This document shows positions 36,735 to 48,410 of a stretch of DNA of 64,000 nt, piece by piece. The notes under the pieces were generated by a model. That model did no database searches and was not told the origin of the DNA. It was given only the letters and a program-made list of their open reading frames with translations. Both the position numbers and the translations under genes were made by a program. Numbering within the stretch: the first letter of the stretch is position 1; each line of letters opens with the position of its first letter. The stretch is from contig NC_079501.1 in NCBI RefSeq assembly GCF_030052815.1, forward strand, positions 90,500,296-90,564,295. The letters are read 5' to 3'. The stretch is from Hevea brasiliensis (Eukaryota > Streptophyta > Magnoliopsida > Malpighiales > Euphorbiaceae).

Positions 36735-37230
36735 GTGGATAAGATGCAAAGGACAGGAAGAGAGCTCGATAGAGTCAGTTATAATGATGAGGATAAGGAG
36801 TGTCTAACCACTGCCCCTGTGTTAACACTACCTATGAGCGGTGAAGGATACACCGTGTACTGTGACGCCTCCAGAGTTGGCCTAGGGTGTGTTTTGATGC
36901 GGAATGGAAAAGTAGTGGCTTATGCTTCAAAGCAGCTGAAGAGGCATGAGCAGAACTATCCCACCCATGATTTGGAAATGGCGGCTGTAGTCTTTGCACT
37001 AAAAATCTGGAGACACTACCTGTATGGTGAAGTGTGCGAGATATACACCGACCATAAGAGTTTGAAGTACATCTTCCAGAGGATTTAAACTTGAGACAGA
37101 GGAGATGGATGGAGCTTCTGGAAGACTATGATTGCCCCATCTAGTACCACCACAGGAAGGCCAATGTAATGCGAGATGCTTTAAGCGAGAAAATCTTACA
37201 GCGGTTTGGCGCACATTTCAGAGAGAAGAG
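36735..37230 (+). pseudogene. Gypsy RNase H and connection region
   Basis: An RNase H domain is readable: the [20 protein letters not shown] block with its catalytic Asp, then [39 protein letters not shown] and [13 protein letters not shown] with the second Asp. Near 37083 a frameshift moves the reading to NLRQRRWMELLEDYDCPI, and a TAG interrupts the following YHHRKANVMRDALS block (family form: YHPGKANVVADALS). Confidence 0.9.
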
Positions 37231-38340
37231 GCTGATTCGGGAGGTACATGATTTGATGGATAAAGGTTTAATCGTTGATCTTTCGGATGAGGGGTATTGT
37301 TGGCTCACTTTTTGGTGAGGCCGGACTTGAGGGCGAGTTAGAGTTTCCCGGCCACGAGACCAACAATTGATGAAGATTATAGAAAGAAAGTGCAAGGTGT
37401 AGGTTGTGAGTTCTGATTTTCGAATGATGGTGACCTAGTGCAAGGTTGTTTTATATTTGTGCCCGATGTTGACAACCTCTGGATTGAAATCATTCGAGAG
37501 GCACACTACACAGCATGTCAGTGTCCACCGAGTTCCACCAAGATGTACCATGATGTGAAAGATAGCTATTGGTGGAATGGCATGAAGAGAACCAGCGGAC
37601 TTTGTGTCCAAGTGCTTGACTTGTCAGAAGGTGAAGTTTGAACACTAGAGACCGTCAGGGAAGCTGCAAGAGCTCCCTATCCCAGAATGGAAGTGGGAAA
37701 TTATCACTATGGATTTTGTGACTGGGTTGCCTCGTACCACGCTAGGATATGATTCGATATGGGTAATTGTAGACCGCTTGACCAAATCAGCTCACTTCTT
37801 ACCTGTAAAGACTACATACTGCGTGCACAGTATGCGGCTCTACATTCGAGAAATAGTCAGTTGCATGGAGTTAAGCTTCCATAATATCTCGACGAGGGCC
37901 CGATTCACTTCTCGGTTTTGGAGAAAGTTGCGGGAGGCACTTGGCACCTGATTGAACTTTAGTACGGCTTTCCACCCTCAGACAGACGGACAGTCCAAAA
38001 GGACAATCCAAACACTGGAAGACATGCTTCGCATGAGTGTTTTGGATTTTGGAGGTCAATGGGATGATCAGCTAGCTTTGGTGGAGTTTGCCTACAACAA
38101 CAGTTATCACTCCAGCATAGGAATGGCACCCTATGAGGCACTATATGGAAGAAAGTGTAGGTCTCCTCTGTGTTGGACAGAAATGGGGGAAGCGAAGGTG
38201 CATTATGTAAACCTAGTGCAATACACTTCAGAGATAGTTCCTTTAATCGAGAGCAGCAACTTGACTTTCGATGGCGTAAGAGTTATGCGGACCTCGAGAC
38301 GGAGGATGTGGAGTTTCTGATGGCGACTATGTATTCCTGA
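37231..38340 (+). pseudogene. Gypsy integrase with lost catalytic residues
   Basis: Pieces in order: the HHCC zinc region (EAHYTACQCPPSSTKMYHDV, then YYWWNGMK-like, then CLTCQKVK in another frame); the core with the first Asp in ITMDFVTGLP; a frameshift near 37890 that destroys the second Asp of the usual SDRGPRFTSRFW block (ARFTSRFW remains); then [19 protein letters not shown]. In the last block family members have GQSER, so the catalytic Glu is replaced by Lys. It ends with [20 protein letters not shown] and [10 protein letters not shown]. At least three frameshifts. Confidence 0.9.
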
Positions 38341-38740
38341 AGGTTTCTCCAATGAAGGGAGTCATGAGATTTGGAAAGAAGGGCAAGTTGGCACCTCGGT
38401 ATATTAGACCTTTTGAGGTTACTGATAGAGTTGGAGCAGTTGCCTACCGGTTGGAGCTACCACCCAACCTCTCTCACGTTCATCCCGTGTTTCACATCTC
38501 CATGCTCAGGAAATACATTCCCAATCCTTCTCATGTACTGCAATAGGATGTGATAGAGCTAAAAAGAACTTGACATTTGAGGAGACTGTAGCCATAGTGG
38601 ACTACCAAGTGAGGCAGTGAGATCAAAGCAGATCCCTATGGTTAAGGTTTTGTGGAGGAGTCGATCGGTGGAAGAGTGCACTGGGAGTTAGAGCGGGACA
38701 TGCGTAGCAAGTACCCTTATATCATTCAATGTATAATCAT
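38341..38740 (+). pseudogene. Integrase C-terminus and chromodomain
   Basis: An open stretch carries [20 protein letters not shown], then [20 protein letters not shown] and [17 protein letters not shown], the GPY/F-type C-terminal module. Across a further frameshift, 38575-38735 encodes a degraded chromodomain: VDYQVRQ, then MVKVLWRSRSVEECTWELE and RDMRSKYPYI. This supports placing the element among chromoviruses. Confidence 0.85.
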
Positions 38741-38786
38741 GTGCTTTATTACGCCTTGTGTCAAATTCGAGGGACGAATTTTTACG

Positions 38787-38798
38787 TAAGGGGAAGAA
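38787..38798 (+). promoter_or_regulatory. Polypurine tract
   Basis: AAGGGGAAGAA lies directly before the 3' LTR; this is the primer site for plus-strand synthesis. Confidence 0.85.
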
Positions 38799-40522
38799 TG
38801 TAACACCCCGATTTTTATATATTATTATTGGGCTTCGTGTAGGTATCCTCAATTCGCGGAAATTCGGCGGTTGTCGGATGCGAATTTCCGGCGAACAGAC
38901 GACTACGGAAAGGTCTCCGAATTGGATCGACGCGTTTTGGCTACCCCACCATTGTCAGGCATCGCGAGCGCGTTCCCGAAGTCGGAATCGGCAAAGGTAT
39001 TACCGAACCTTGCTTTTTCGTAATTTTCTAGTGCTTAAATAGGATTAAAAATCCATAAAATATTCGTGGTAGCTTAGAAAATTACGATTCTTTTGCAATA
39101 GCTTAGTAATATTTCTAAGGACATGGGCGAGTTTTATAATTTTTAGAGCTTATTTGAGCGGTTTTGCAAAAATGATCAATTATAAGGACTAAATTGAAAT
39201 TTTACATATTGTGATGAATGATTGATTTGATGGGCCCGGGAGGGCTGTGTGATGTGATTGAGTTGTGGATATATGGATTGTGGATATAGAAGTGTGTTTT
39301 GAGCCCTTTTGCGGGTTGGGTAGGTTCTAGGTATAGGGAGACTCTGCGGATTTTCTACGACTTAGGGCGTATTGAGTCTTTTCTTGATTTGTATTGAGTC
39401 ATTTGTATTAAATAATTGTAATATAATTGTCGGTGAGCCGGAATGACCTTCTTCCTCCGCCCGCCACGGTGATTGTCGTCAAGTGCATGAGTAAAATGTT
39501 AATTTTAATTGTAATTTCGATATTATTATATGTTCGGCATGCCCATGCATCACTTATATGCATATATTTATGTAGTTAAACTCTAGGCATGAATTATGAT
39601 GCATTGATAAGCTTAAAGTGCCATGATGTTGTTGTGGTAATTTGGAGGCGGTGTGCGTGCGTTGGCGTGCGTGTGATGTGGTGTGGACTATGGATGGGGC
39701 CGGGTAGTCACGGCTTGAGTTCTTGGCGGGAACCCGATCCTTCGAGGGTAGTCACGGCTTGAGTTCTTCGGGACCCTCGATTTGGTTTATTAAGCGAAAG
39801 TCAGGCTTGAGTTCTTGGCACGGGTTGGATTTAAGAGAGAGGCGTATAGGGATCGGCTCCCAATATGTTATGATTGATGCTACGAGTGCGTGAGTGCTCC
39901 AAATTACCTTTTGATGTTATGATGTGAAAAATGTTGTGTATGTTGCATTTCACTCTACTGGTGCATTAGTTTGAGATAGTTATAGAGATTATGGTTAAAA
40001 TTGATATTTTACTCTCTGAGTCGACGCTCACTCTGTTCAAAAATTTTCTGAGCCACGGAGGATATTTTGTTGCAGGTTAACACCTTTTCTACCTCGCAGT
40101 TGTTTATCAAAATATGTGTAATTTTAATTACTCCTATAATTTCCTCTTGTGTTATAAGTAATTATTTGAATTTGTTATTTAATATTATTATGATTTTGGA
40201 ACTGTAAAATTAATATTTTAATTCTATTTTTATGGATTGGATGAGGAGTGAGCTCCCATTTATTATTATGTTGATGAGTATGTGGAGGGTGAGCTGAGCT
40301 CCCCAATGGATTGTTTATTGTGTTTACAGGTCGGGTGAGTCGAAAACTCCCCGTTGGAAAGTCCATTTTATGGCCGGACTCTGTCCGTTTGTTTTCTTGA
40401 TATTGGGCCCAAATGGGCCTTAGAGTTGGGTTAATGAATAGTTAAGGCTTACTACGGGCCTCGGGGGCTTTAAGCTGGCCCAGGTCCTAGTGCCGGTCTG
40501 GCCCATAGGTTGGGTCGTGACA
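38799..40522 (+). repeat. 3' LTR of the chromovirus (1724 bp)
   Basis: Aligns with the 5' LTR but is 36 bp shorter. Differences cluster at CAG/CTG sites as small indels and substitutions, especially between 38860 and 40230. The last 230 bp are almost identical. Confidence 0.95.
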
Positions 40523-40527
40523 TAAAC

Positions 40528-40863
40528 AATTTGGGTGGCTAACAGTTTAGGAAAATATATACGCGTCAAATATTAAGTGTATCAACTATAAGTTTTTTAA
40601 CTTCTATTAAATATTTGCAAAAATTTGATTATACTTAACGTAATTTGATCAAAATCTCATAATAAATTAAAAAAAAGAGCTAAGAGAATTTATATTAATT
40701 GTTTGAAAATAGAGTACAAAACTGGAAAATTGAAAATTTAACGAGACTTGGACAGATAAAATAAAAATAGATAGATCACTAGAGTTTATTGTTGTTGGAT
40801 TGATTAATTAGTTGGGTGGGTGGAGCTTTTCACATATCACTGCAAAACTTATTTATATCTGCA
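40528..40863. other. Spacer in copy B
   Basis: Counterpart of 20335-20675, about 10% diverged. No gene. Confidence 0.5.
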
Positions 40864-40871
40864 TCCAAGAG

Positions 40872-41400
40872 TAGGGGAGAGCAGTTTTCGGTTTAAACCG
40901 AAAAATCGAACCGAATCGATTCAATTCGATTTAATCAGTTCGGTTTTAAAATTCAATCGGTTTGGTTCAGTTTATAATTTTGATATTTTCGGTTAATCGG
41001 TTCGGTTCGGTTCGGTTATTTTCATTGAAAAAACCGAACCAAACCGAAATTATTATATATATAGGAAATCAAAGAAAATCGAACCAAGCTGAATCGAACC
41101 GAATCGAATCGAACTAAAATCAAAGAAAACCAAACAGAACCTTAAGATTTTTGAGTTTTGATTTCTAATTTTTTTTTGTTTTTATGTTTTATTATTTAGA
41201 TTTAATGTTAAAAATATGAAATTTTATAAATTTCAGTTTGATCGGTTTAAAACATAACCGAACCGATATTTATCGATTCGATTCTATTCGATTTTCTCTT
41301 ATTAATTGGTTTGATTCGATTTTTAAAATTTTTTATTTTTAATTTTCGATTTTTTCGGTTCAGTTCGGTTTGAAACCGAACTACTGTTTGCACACCCCTA
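40872..41400. mobile_element. hAT-like element rich in GGTTCGGTTT motifs (copy B)
   Basis: Starts TAGGGGAGAGC, ends GCACACCCCTA, and is flanked by perfect 8-bp duplications TCCAAGAG (40864-40871 and 41401-41408). Better preserved than copy A. Confidence 0.88.
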
Positions 41401-41408
41401 TCCAAGAG

Positions 41409-42079
41409 AATCTGGTTGAACTTGAAAGGCTTCAGAACCTGCAATTTCTCATGTCTGCATGTCTTGATAACTGTTACCCACTACTCACAACTGCTAGTAA
41501 CCTAATATTCATAATTTCCCACTGGCAAGTAACTCCTTGTAACATCTTGTTAATTATTAACTTCTAACAATAGCCACTCAAAAATAATTAATAAATATAA
41601 TTCAGGCTTCTTAATTAAACTAATGCAAAAGAATTAATTAAATTGATTTTAAAAAATTAATTTAATTATTTATAAATTTAAACAATAATTAATAAGTTAA
41701 AATAATTATTTTTAGTGTAAACGATAATATTGGAAACTTGGGTAAGGTTTTATTGTCATTAGAGGCCATAAAATTGACTCTATTTATCTAAGATCTATTA
41801 TAAAAAATGACTTAAGGGCTGGCCTATCATTAGGCTTATAACTTGTAATGTATTAGTCCTTTAAGCTCGATATTACATTTTTTTAATGAAATTAAATTAT
41901 ATATTAATCCTTTAATTAAGAGAACAGTAAAATATAATAAAAGTGAGTTCTCAAAGTAATTGATTTTGGTGTTGCTAATTACACATTTGCCCTTTTGGAT
42001 TTGCTTAATTGGTTTGCAATTGCTGGATTATACCGTTTTTAGCCCTCACAATCGATCCGATGGCCTAAGGTAATATTGC
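41409..42079. other. Spacer in copy B
   Basis: Counterpart of 21213-21884, nearly identical. No gene supported. Confidence 0.4.
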
Positions 42080-42089
42080 TTTTTCCTTT

Positions 42090-42935
42090 AGAAAAATTAT
42101 TATTTAATTTTTATATTTTAATGAAATTAATTATTTGATTCTTGTATTTTAAAAATTATACTATTTAGTCCATGTAAAATTTCTGTTAAAGTACTTAGTT
42201 TCTTCATCAAATTTTCCTTGATCATACTATTCACACTACTATTTAATCCCTCAATTTTAAAGAAATTAATTAGTTGATCTCTGTATTTTGAAAAATACTA
42301 CTATTTAATTTTTTTATTTTAGTGAAACTAATTAGTTAGTTTATATATTTTGAAAAATATATTCTTAGATAAAAATAGAAATTTTGTTATGTGAAGACTA
42401 AATTTTAATTTATATTTTTTTAAAATTTTTAATTCTTTAGATATTATTTTTATATTTTCTCTACTAAGAAATAATTTTTCTTAATTATTTAGAAATTTAA
42501 AGAAACTTATTAATTTTTTTGTGTGAACAGCTTATACTATTTTTATTGATAAATGAAAACAAAAAAAGAATAAGAAAGAGAAAGATATGGGTGTAGCGGA
42601 AAAAAAAAAGAAAAGAGAAATAAGAAATGATAAGAAAGAAATAAAGGGAGAGAATTAGAGCAGTTTAAGTATAAAAAATAATTATTAAATTAAATAATTT
42701 ATATAATCAAATTATAAAGACTAATTAATATATTTTTTTAAAATAAAAATACCAATTAATTAATTTTATTAAAATAAATGTATTAAATAAAAGATTCACT
42801 AATATTTACTAACAAAAAATTTAACAAAGAAATTAAATAATTTAATGAAAATTTTTATGATGACTAAATAATATATTTTTAAAATATAAAAATTAAATAA
42901 TTAATTTTATTAAAGTACATTAGCTACAAAATAGT
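42090..42935. mobile_element. Foldback element with long inverted repeats, Mutator-like (copy B)
   Basis: Counterpart of 21895-22711, clearly more diverged than the surrounding copy B DNA. The left duplication TTTTTCCTTT (42080-42089) is intact; the right one has mutated. Confidence 0.7.
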
Positions 42936-43167
42936 TTTTTCTTTCTCTTTTTAGCTTTTACCTGTGATGTTTTTGCCTCATAGCCCATGGCTTATAGTGG
43001 CAAAACGACGCCGTTTACTTGCCTACGAGGCTTTGCTAGGTTGGTGTGTCCTTTATCACTTGCTGCCGCCAGCTCACACTTGTACAAAGTGAAAGTCTGC
43101 ATGTGATTACTGGTTGCCTAGCTTTTAAAAACAAAAAAATGTATAACTTCATTGAATAATTCTGGCC

Positions 43168-45940
43168 ATGTCAAATCATAGGAGAATTTGGCCCCATGTC
43201 ACTTTTGTTTTTGTCTTTTTAGTAGGACTTATAGTTTCAGTCCAAGGGGAGCAAAGCTCAAACAAAGGCCAAGAAGGACAGCTCCAGCAACGAGCTATGC
43301 CACAGATATCCAACCCTTACAGCTCAGAAGGAGGTTGCTGGATAACATCGACTTCAGGGGCAAAAGAAGATGCAAACCCAACTAGTCAGTTGGCACAACA
43401 ATTTGCTTCTGCAGGTAAATTTGTGAGATATTGGAAAAAAATACTGATATTAGAGTTTACGAGTTCTGAGTTATTATATCTTACTTTTTTTATTATAGTT
43501 AAATTTTCTCTTATCTTACTGATGGATATAGATTTTACGGTCTAACAATATAAATTATGTGTTATTTTTCTTTTCTTTTCTATATTAAGCATGTTTGGTC
43601 TGTTAGAACTATTATTGAGAAAATTAATTTTTTAGATATACTAATTAGAAAGTATTAAAAAATAATTTAAAATTAAATTTGATAAGTTTTAATAATAAAA
43701 ATACTAAAATAATAAAATAATTTTTTCTAAACTGTTTTTTTCAATAGCATCTAAAATGGTGCTTTTATTCAGAAAAATAATTTCAAGCCTCCAAACGGAA
43801 TTTCAAACAAGCACATTATGTGATTGTGCGATTATACATGTGTTTTAAAATTGCATGGCTACCATAACACAAATTATCAGCAATCCACTCTTCAATTTCC
43901 AAACTCACCCTAAAGAAGTCTTGGACTAGCTCCCTTGGCAAAATGCTTCTCCAAACAAAATCAAATTGATAAAATTAATAAAAAAATTTGAATAAAATAA
44001 AATGTTTAATTAACCTCTTAATTATTGCGTGAATTTCACATTAAAATGGGAATGGGAAATGAAACTAAAGTAAGATCACAAATCAATCCACTTTATTTTT
44101 AAGAATTTTAAAAAAAATTGGATGATGATTTGTTTTTTATCAAGTTAGAGTCTATTTGACATTATTATTATAGTCGTTATTAAAAATGTATATATTTTTG
44201 CTCCTAATTTACGAAAGACAATAATATCTTTAATATAATTTAAAGTGTAATAAATTGAAAGATAAATTGATAAATTATATTATAGTTAATTAGGGAATTG
44301 CAAATTATTATATCCCTCCTAAGTTGCTTTCCTTGCACAAGGAGAGTAGAATGGTCTACTTCAAGGAAAGTTGATACGATAATGCAAATCAAATAAGAGA
44401 GGTTTTTTTTTTTTGGTACTTTACAGAAAATTCTACTTTCTTAGTCTATTTAACTATTGTAGAGGAAATGAATCGAGTCTAACTCCACTCATAAAGCTAG
44501 CTCAAGGGAAGGAAATTTGCTCAAATTATGTATATAGCTCAAATACCTCATTCCAAACCAATGTGCCTAGGCATGAACATTTATAACGTAAAGTTTACAG
44601 GCAAATACATATGCGGATGGCCCAACATTGGAGTAAGGTAAGCTCTGATGCCACATAGAGAAAATAGACCAAGTTTAATCCACCTCAAAAGCTAGTTTAA
44701 GGAGAGAAAGTTTACCTAAGTCATATATATAGCTCAAATACCTCATCTCAAAAAAATGTGAGACAACAACGCCAGCCAAACAAGTAGTTAATATAAATCT
44801 GGCTTAGCATAATATTTCATCAACTTTTAGTTTACCAATTTAATAAAAGGTTGTTTTCTACTGCGATCCACAACTAGAAGAAGATACTGGAAGATATTCT
44901 TTTTTTTTTTTTAGTAGCATTGTTTCTATTGAATTATTTAGGATGTGATATATTATTCATCTCTAATTATTATTATTATTATTTTTTAGTTCATTCTTTT
45001 GAGGGATTAAATTTACATGGAATTCTGATTTTTATTCACCTAATTAGGCAATGAGCAATTCTTCTGTTTTTTGGGAGAAATAAAGTTTATGTATATGTTT
45101 TTGTGCGTTTTTTATATTAAAATTCGAACTTGAAACTTTATAGGCTTGAATATAATTCTAATTCCTTAATTGGGTATTTTTCATTAATCTATTTCATTAA
45201 GTTGTATTGTTATAATCAAATTGATTTTTCTATTATTGTAAACTTGTTCATTAAGTTTTAAGCTTTGCATATAAACACAAGAATGTCAATCAACATGAAT
45301 TCAGGTAGGACTAAATTAGAAAGTTCAATACAATTATCAGCAACTCTGTAGGAAATTTATATGGCTTAGGAAATCTGAATAGTAATTGTTGGAAAATCAA
45401 AAATTAAAGATAATTGCACCATTGAGAAGGTCTATGGAGTTTTTCCAAAAGCACAATTCCTGATAGGGATAAAGCCCATCAACTTTTTGATGAAGGAGAT
45501 GAAACAACTATATAAAGGCTTTATTTCAAGTAAATTTGATTTATAATTAAAAAGCAAGTCATGTTGTTAAGAAAATAACTCATAAATTAAAGAATATAAA
45601 ATTTAAAATAATTCGACTCTAGCTTATTTTATAACAAATTCAATAAAAAATAGTTATAAACACATTTTAAATATATTAGTTAGAGAGTATAAAAAAATAA
45701 TTTAAAATTAAATTTGATAAGTTTAATCATAAAATATTATAACAACAAAATAACCTTTTTCAAATTATTTTTTTTAACATCATCTAAAATAGTGTTTTTT
45801 TTTTTTTAACTTAAAAACAGGTTTAGCCCTCCAACTTCAATGCTAAACAAGCTCAACATTTTCTTCCCCTAGGGCAAGAGCCAAACTCATGTCCTTCTGC
45901 TGATGTTTCAGAAGGAATGCAGGGGATTGATTGCTCTTGA
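43168..45940 (+). CDS. Two-exon gene for a 104-residue secreted peptide, unknown family (copy B)
   Basis: Exon 1 is 43168-43414 and exon 2 is 45873-45940, together 315 nt in one frame ending TGA. The donor is GCAG|GTAAAT and the acceptor is TTCCCCTAG, a good plant pair; phase 1 matches on both sides. The product starts MSNHRRIWPH, followed by a hydrophobic core at residues 11-25 and a probable cleavage after Gly27 (SVQG|EQSS), so it should enter the secretory pathway. The mature part (about 77 residues) is polar, rich in Gln, Ser and Gly, with cysteines at 57 (GGCW), 89 and 103. No membrane anchor or enzyme motif. It is not an RTFL, CLE or other peptide that I recognise. The 2.46-kb intron contains two MITEs and a TRIM-like element. 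Exon 2 is inferred from frame, phase and conservation in copy A. Confidence 0.72.
43587..43812. mobile_element. MITE of the GTTTGACATT family in the peptide gene intron (copy B)
   Basis: Left CATGTTTGGTCTGTTAGAAC, right GGAATTTCAAACAAGCAC. It keeps a TTTTTTAGATATACTAATTA segment that copy A has lost. Confidence 0.65.
43813..44450. other. Intron sequence, near-identical to copy A
   Basis: 43865-44345 matches 23630-24110 with only one or two differences, far fewer than in neighbouring blocks. Confidence 0.7.
44460..44770 (-). mobile_element. TRIM-like element (copy B)
   Basis: Counterpart of 24217-24525 with the same inverted primer-binding site, GCTCTGATGCCA. Confidence 0.6.
45645..45850. 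mobile_element. MITE of the GTTTGACATT family, degraded (copy B)
   Basis: Counterpart of 25395-25615, ending about 20 bp before exon 2 of the peptide gene. Confidence 0.55.
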
Positions 45941-46135
45941 CTCTTGAGGATGCCCCTACATGTTGGATTGGCAATTCCGTTTAGATCCTACTAGAAAATT
46001 GGTTATCAACAGTTAAGTAGTTAACCAAACTTCCAAATTCTAGGTTTACACAAATTCCATACTTCCAATTTGTTTTCTCACCAACACATCAAGAATATTA
46101 GTATTATTTTTTGGAGAAGATTTTTGGAGTTAAAG

Positions 46136-48410
46136 TGTCATGACCTAACTTTATGGGCTGGATTGGCACTAGAACTTACGCTAACATAAAGCTCTCGAAA
46201 CCCGTAATAAGCCTTACTGCTCTCAAATCCATGACCATACCCAAAAAAATTCAAGGTCCAATGTGCAAAACAAAATAAAATAAAATATTATAAATTAATT
46301 TGGGCCAACTCAATCTAATATCTACCGGAAAATCCACTACTAGAGGAGTTTAGCTCAACCCTGATAAATAGTATGTACAAACCATTTATTACCATTAATT
46401 TTCATTAATTAATATAATATATTTATAAATTAGTGTCAGAGTGGAGTTCTAGTAATTAAACAAATAAATAAATAAATAGAAAAATAAATAGATACAATAA
46501 AAACTACTAACTAAAATGCACCACAACTTAAAAAAATAAACTTGCTCCTCCTGCAACCTAAGAAAAAAATATTTGAATAGAAAAAAAATAGTGCAATTAT
46601 ACTATGTAATGCATATTTAACACGTACACAAATAATTCACTCAATATTTGCATGAAAAAATAATTTGGAGCTATTCATGCACCTAGTATATCACATCAAT
46701 ATAAAAATATGAGAGCCGATCCCTTATACAGCTCTCTCAATCCAAGTCCCACCAGTGAGCTCAATTCAAGCCGAACTTTCGCTTAAATTCAAGTGTGAGG
46801 ACCAGCAAGATCAACTCAAGTCATGCCTCATCCTGACTTTCCATATTCATAAAGACCAAGTTTCAGCGAAACTAGCTCAAGCGGCGACTACCCATCCAAT
46901 CCATATATATATAACATAGGCACACACAACTCCAAATTATTCTTAAGGCAACAATCAGAAATAATTATCAACGAATAAATATGCAACAACAGGAATGCCC
47001 CTAACATATTTTAACTAATTATATGCATAAAGAAATAAATATTTATAAAAATGCACTAGCGTGCTAGATATATAAATAATAATGAAATTACAAAAAAAAT
47101 AATAAATATCTAACTCACAGACTGATCGACTTGATTGCAGCTGATCTGGCTGGAAGGAGAAGACAGCCAGCACCGATCATCTAAATATATACACTGACCT
47201 TTATCAAAAGACCTGACAAAATTAACTAATTAATTCAAACTATAGAAGTAAGAATGAATCCTAATGTTTTGCCAAAATTTTGGTAGAGTCTTCCCTATAA
47301 TTAAACCTAACTCCCTATAAGAAACTCAACCAAAAGTAACAACACAAGGCTTTAAGCCCACAACTATAATTATAATGCCCAAATGGGGCCTATAAGAAAT
47401 CCAATCTAAGTCTAATTTTTCAAACTCTAGCTCGAGTCTCTAACTCCTCTATAGTCTAAAAATTATTTCCAATACTTTAAAAATTATAAAAATATTCTTG
47501 GAGGTCCTTACATCGTCCTTGTATTAATTAAATTTATTTTTCTCAATTTTACTAAGCCATAAATATTTTTTATAAATTATTTAGCTAGCTTAAGTAAGGT
47601 AAAAACTACGCAATTTGAGTTTTGGAATTCCTTTGCGAATTCTGCAATCTGGAATGCGTCTGAAATATCTGAAAACACTAAAAACAACTGTAAACATGGT
47701 CAACTTCTGAGTCAAACCGCCGGGTGTCCAGATCAGGCTGAAAACTTGATCCCGAGTGCTAGTAAATTATCATTGATCCGATCATACTTATACGAAGCCT
47801 ATAAATAATAAATAATTATCATATAATAATATTTAATTTACAAGCATTGAAAAGTCCAAAAATCTTACTAAGCAATCTGGACCATCCGATTATTGCATTT
47901 TCCAACAATGTCTGAATAGAGTTCGACATGCTGAGCTCAACAGTGGTCTCGGATCGCTGGAAAAATGAGCGAAAAGTTGCTGCCACCCATTTTCTCTCTC
48001 CTCTCTCTCTCTCTCTTGTCAAATCTCTTTCCTTCGATGTTGGTTCAAAGTTTTGTTTATAAAAAATGGAAGCTAGTTGTGCAAGGAAGCCATCGCCACC
48101 TAAAGCCGGCAGGATGATTGCTGGAAATGGCCAAAATTGACTAGCAAAGTAGACGCATTGTGCATCCCTTCCACCTCTCTTTCTCCTTGATCTCGCCACT
48201 CCAGCCGCCATTCTCCATGAATACCAGTGATTGGGAGTTGGCAGAGCTCGTTGTGGGTGCTAGAATGGCTCACCGGTCACTAGTTCAACTCCAACAAAGA
48301 AAGGAAGAAGGGAGGGGGAAGAAGAGAGAGAATCGAGGGGGGGGGGGGGGGGCGGCGAGTAGTTGGGCTTGTTTCAAATTTGCAGAATTTTTTTTAACTT
48401 TTAATTATCT
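46136..48410 (-). mobile_element. Old LTR remnant related to the chromovirus LTR (copy B)
   Basis: Counterpart of 25897-28190. It starts with the inverted LTR end GTCATGACCTAAC. An open frame of 130 codons on the minus strand (47819-48211) is longer than in copy A only because the microsatellite contracted in phase; it resembles no protein I know. Confidence 0.7.

Larger units (their letters stand above)
31656..40522 (+). mobile_element. Ty3/gypsy chromovirus (Tekay/Del-like), 8.87 kb, decayed
   Basis: Complete outline of an LTR retrotransposon: target duplication TAAAC at 31651-31655 and 40523-40527, LTRs beginning TGTAACACCCC and ending GGGTCGTGACA, a tRNA-Met-type primer-binding site, a purine tract, and RNase H, integrase and chromodomain sequence in gypsy order. 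The chromodomain after the integrase and the [13 protein letters not shown] block fit Tekay/Del chromoviruses, which target heterochromatin. Gag, protease and most of the reverse transcriptase are not recognisable, and the remaining pol has frameshifts, stops and lost catalytic residues, so it cannot move by itself. It inserted after the segmental duplication, because copy A has the empty site. Confidence 0.95.

Noticed and set aside
31656..40522. Pararetrovirus (virus-derived) insertion
   Set aside because: LTRs, target duplication, integrase and chromodomain are those of a Ty3/gypsy retrotransposon; no movement or coat protein was seen.
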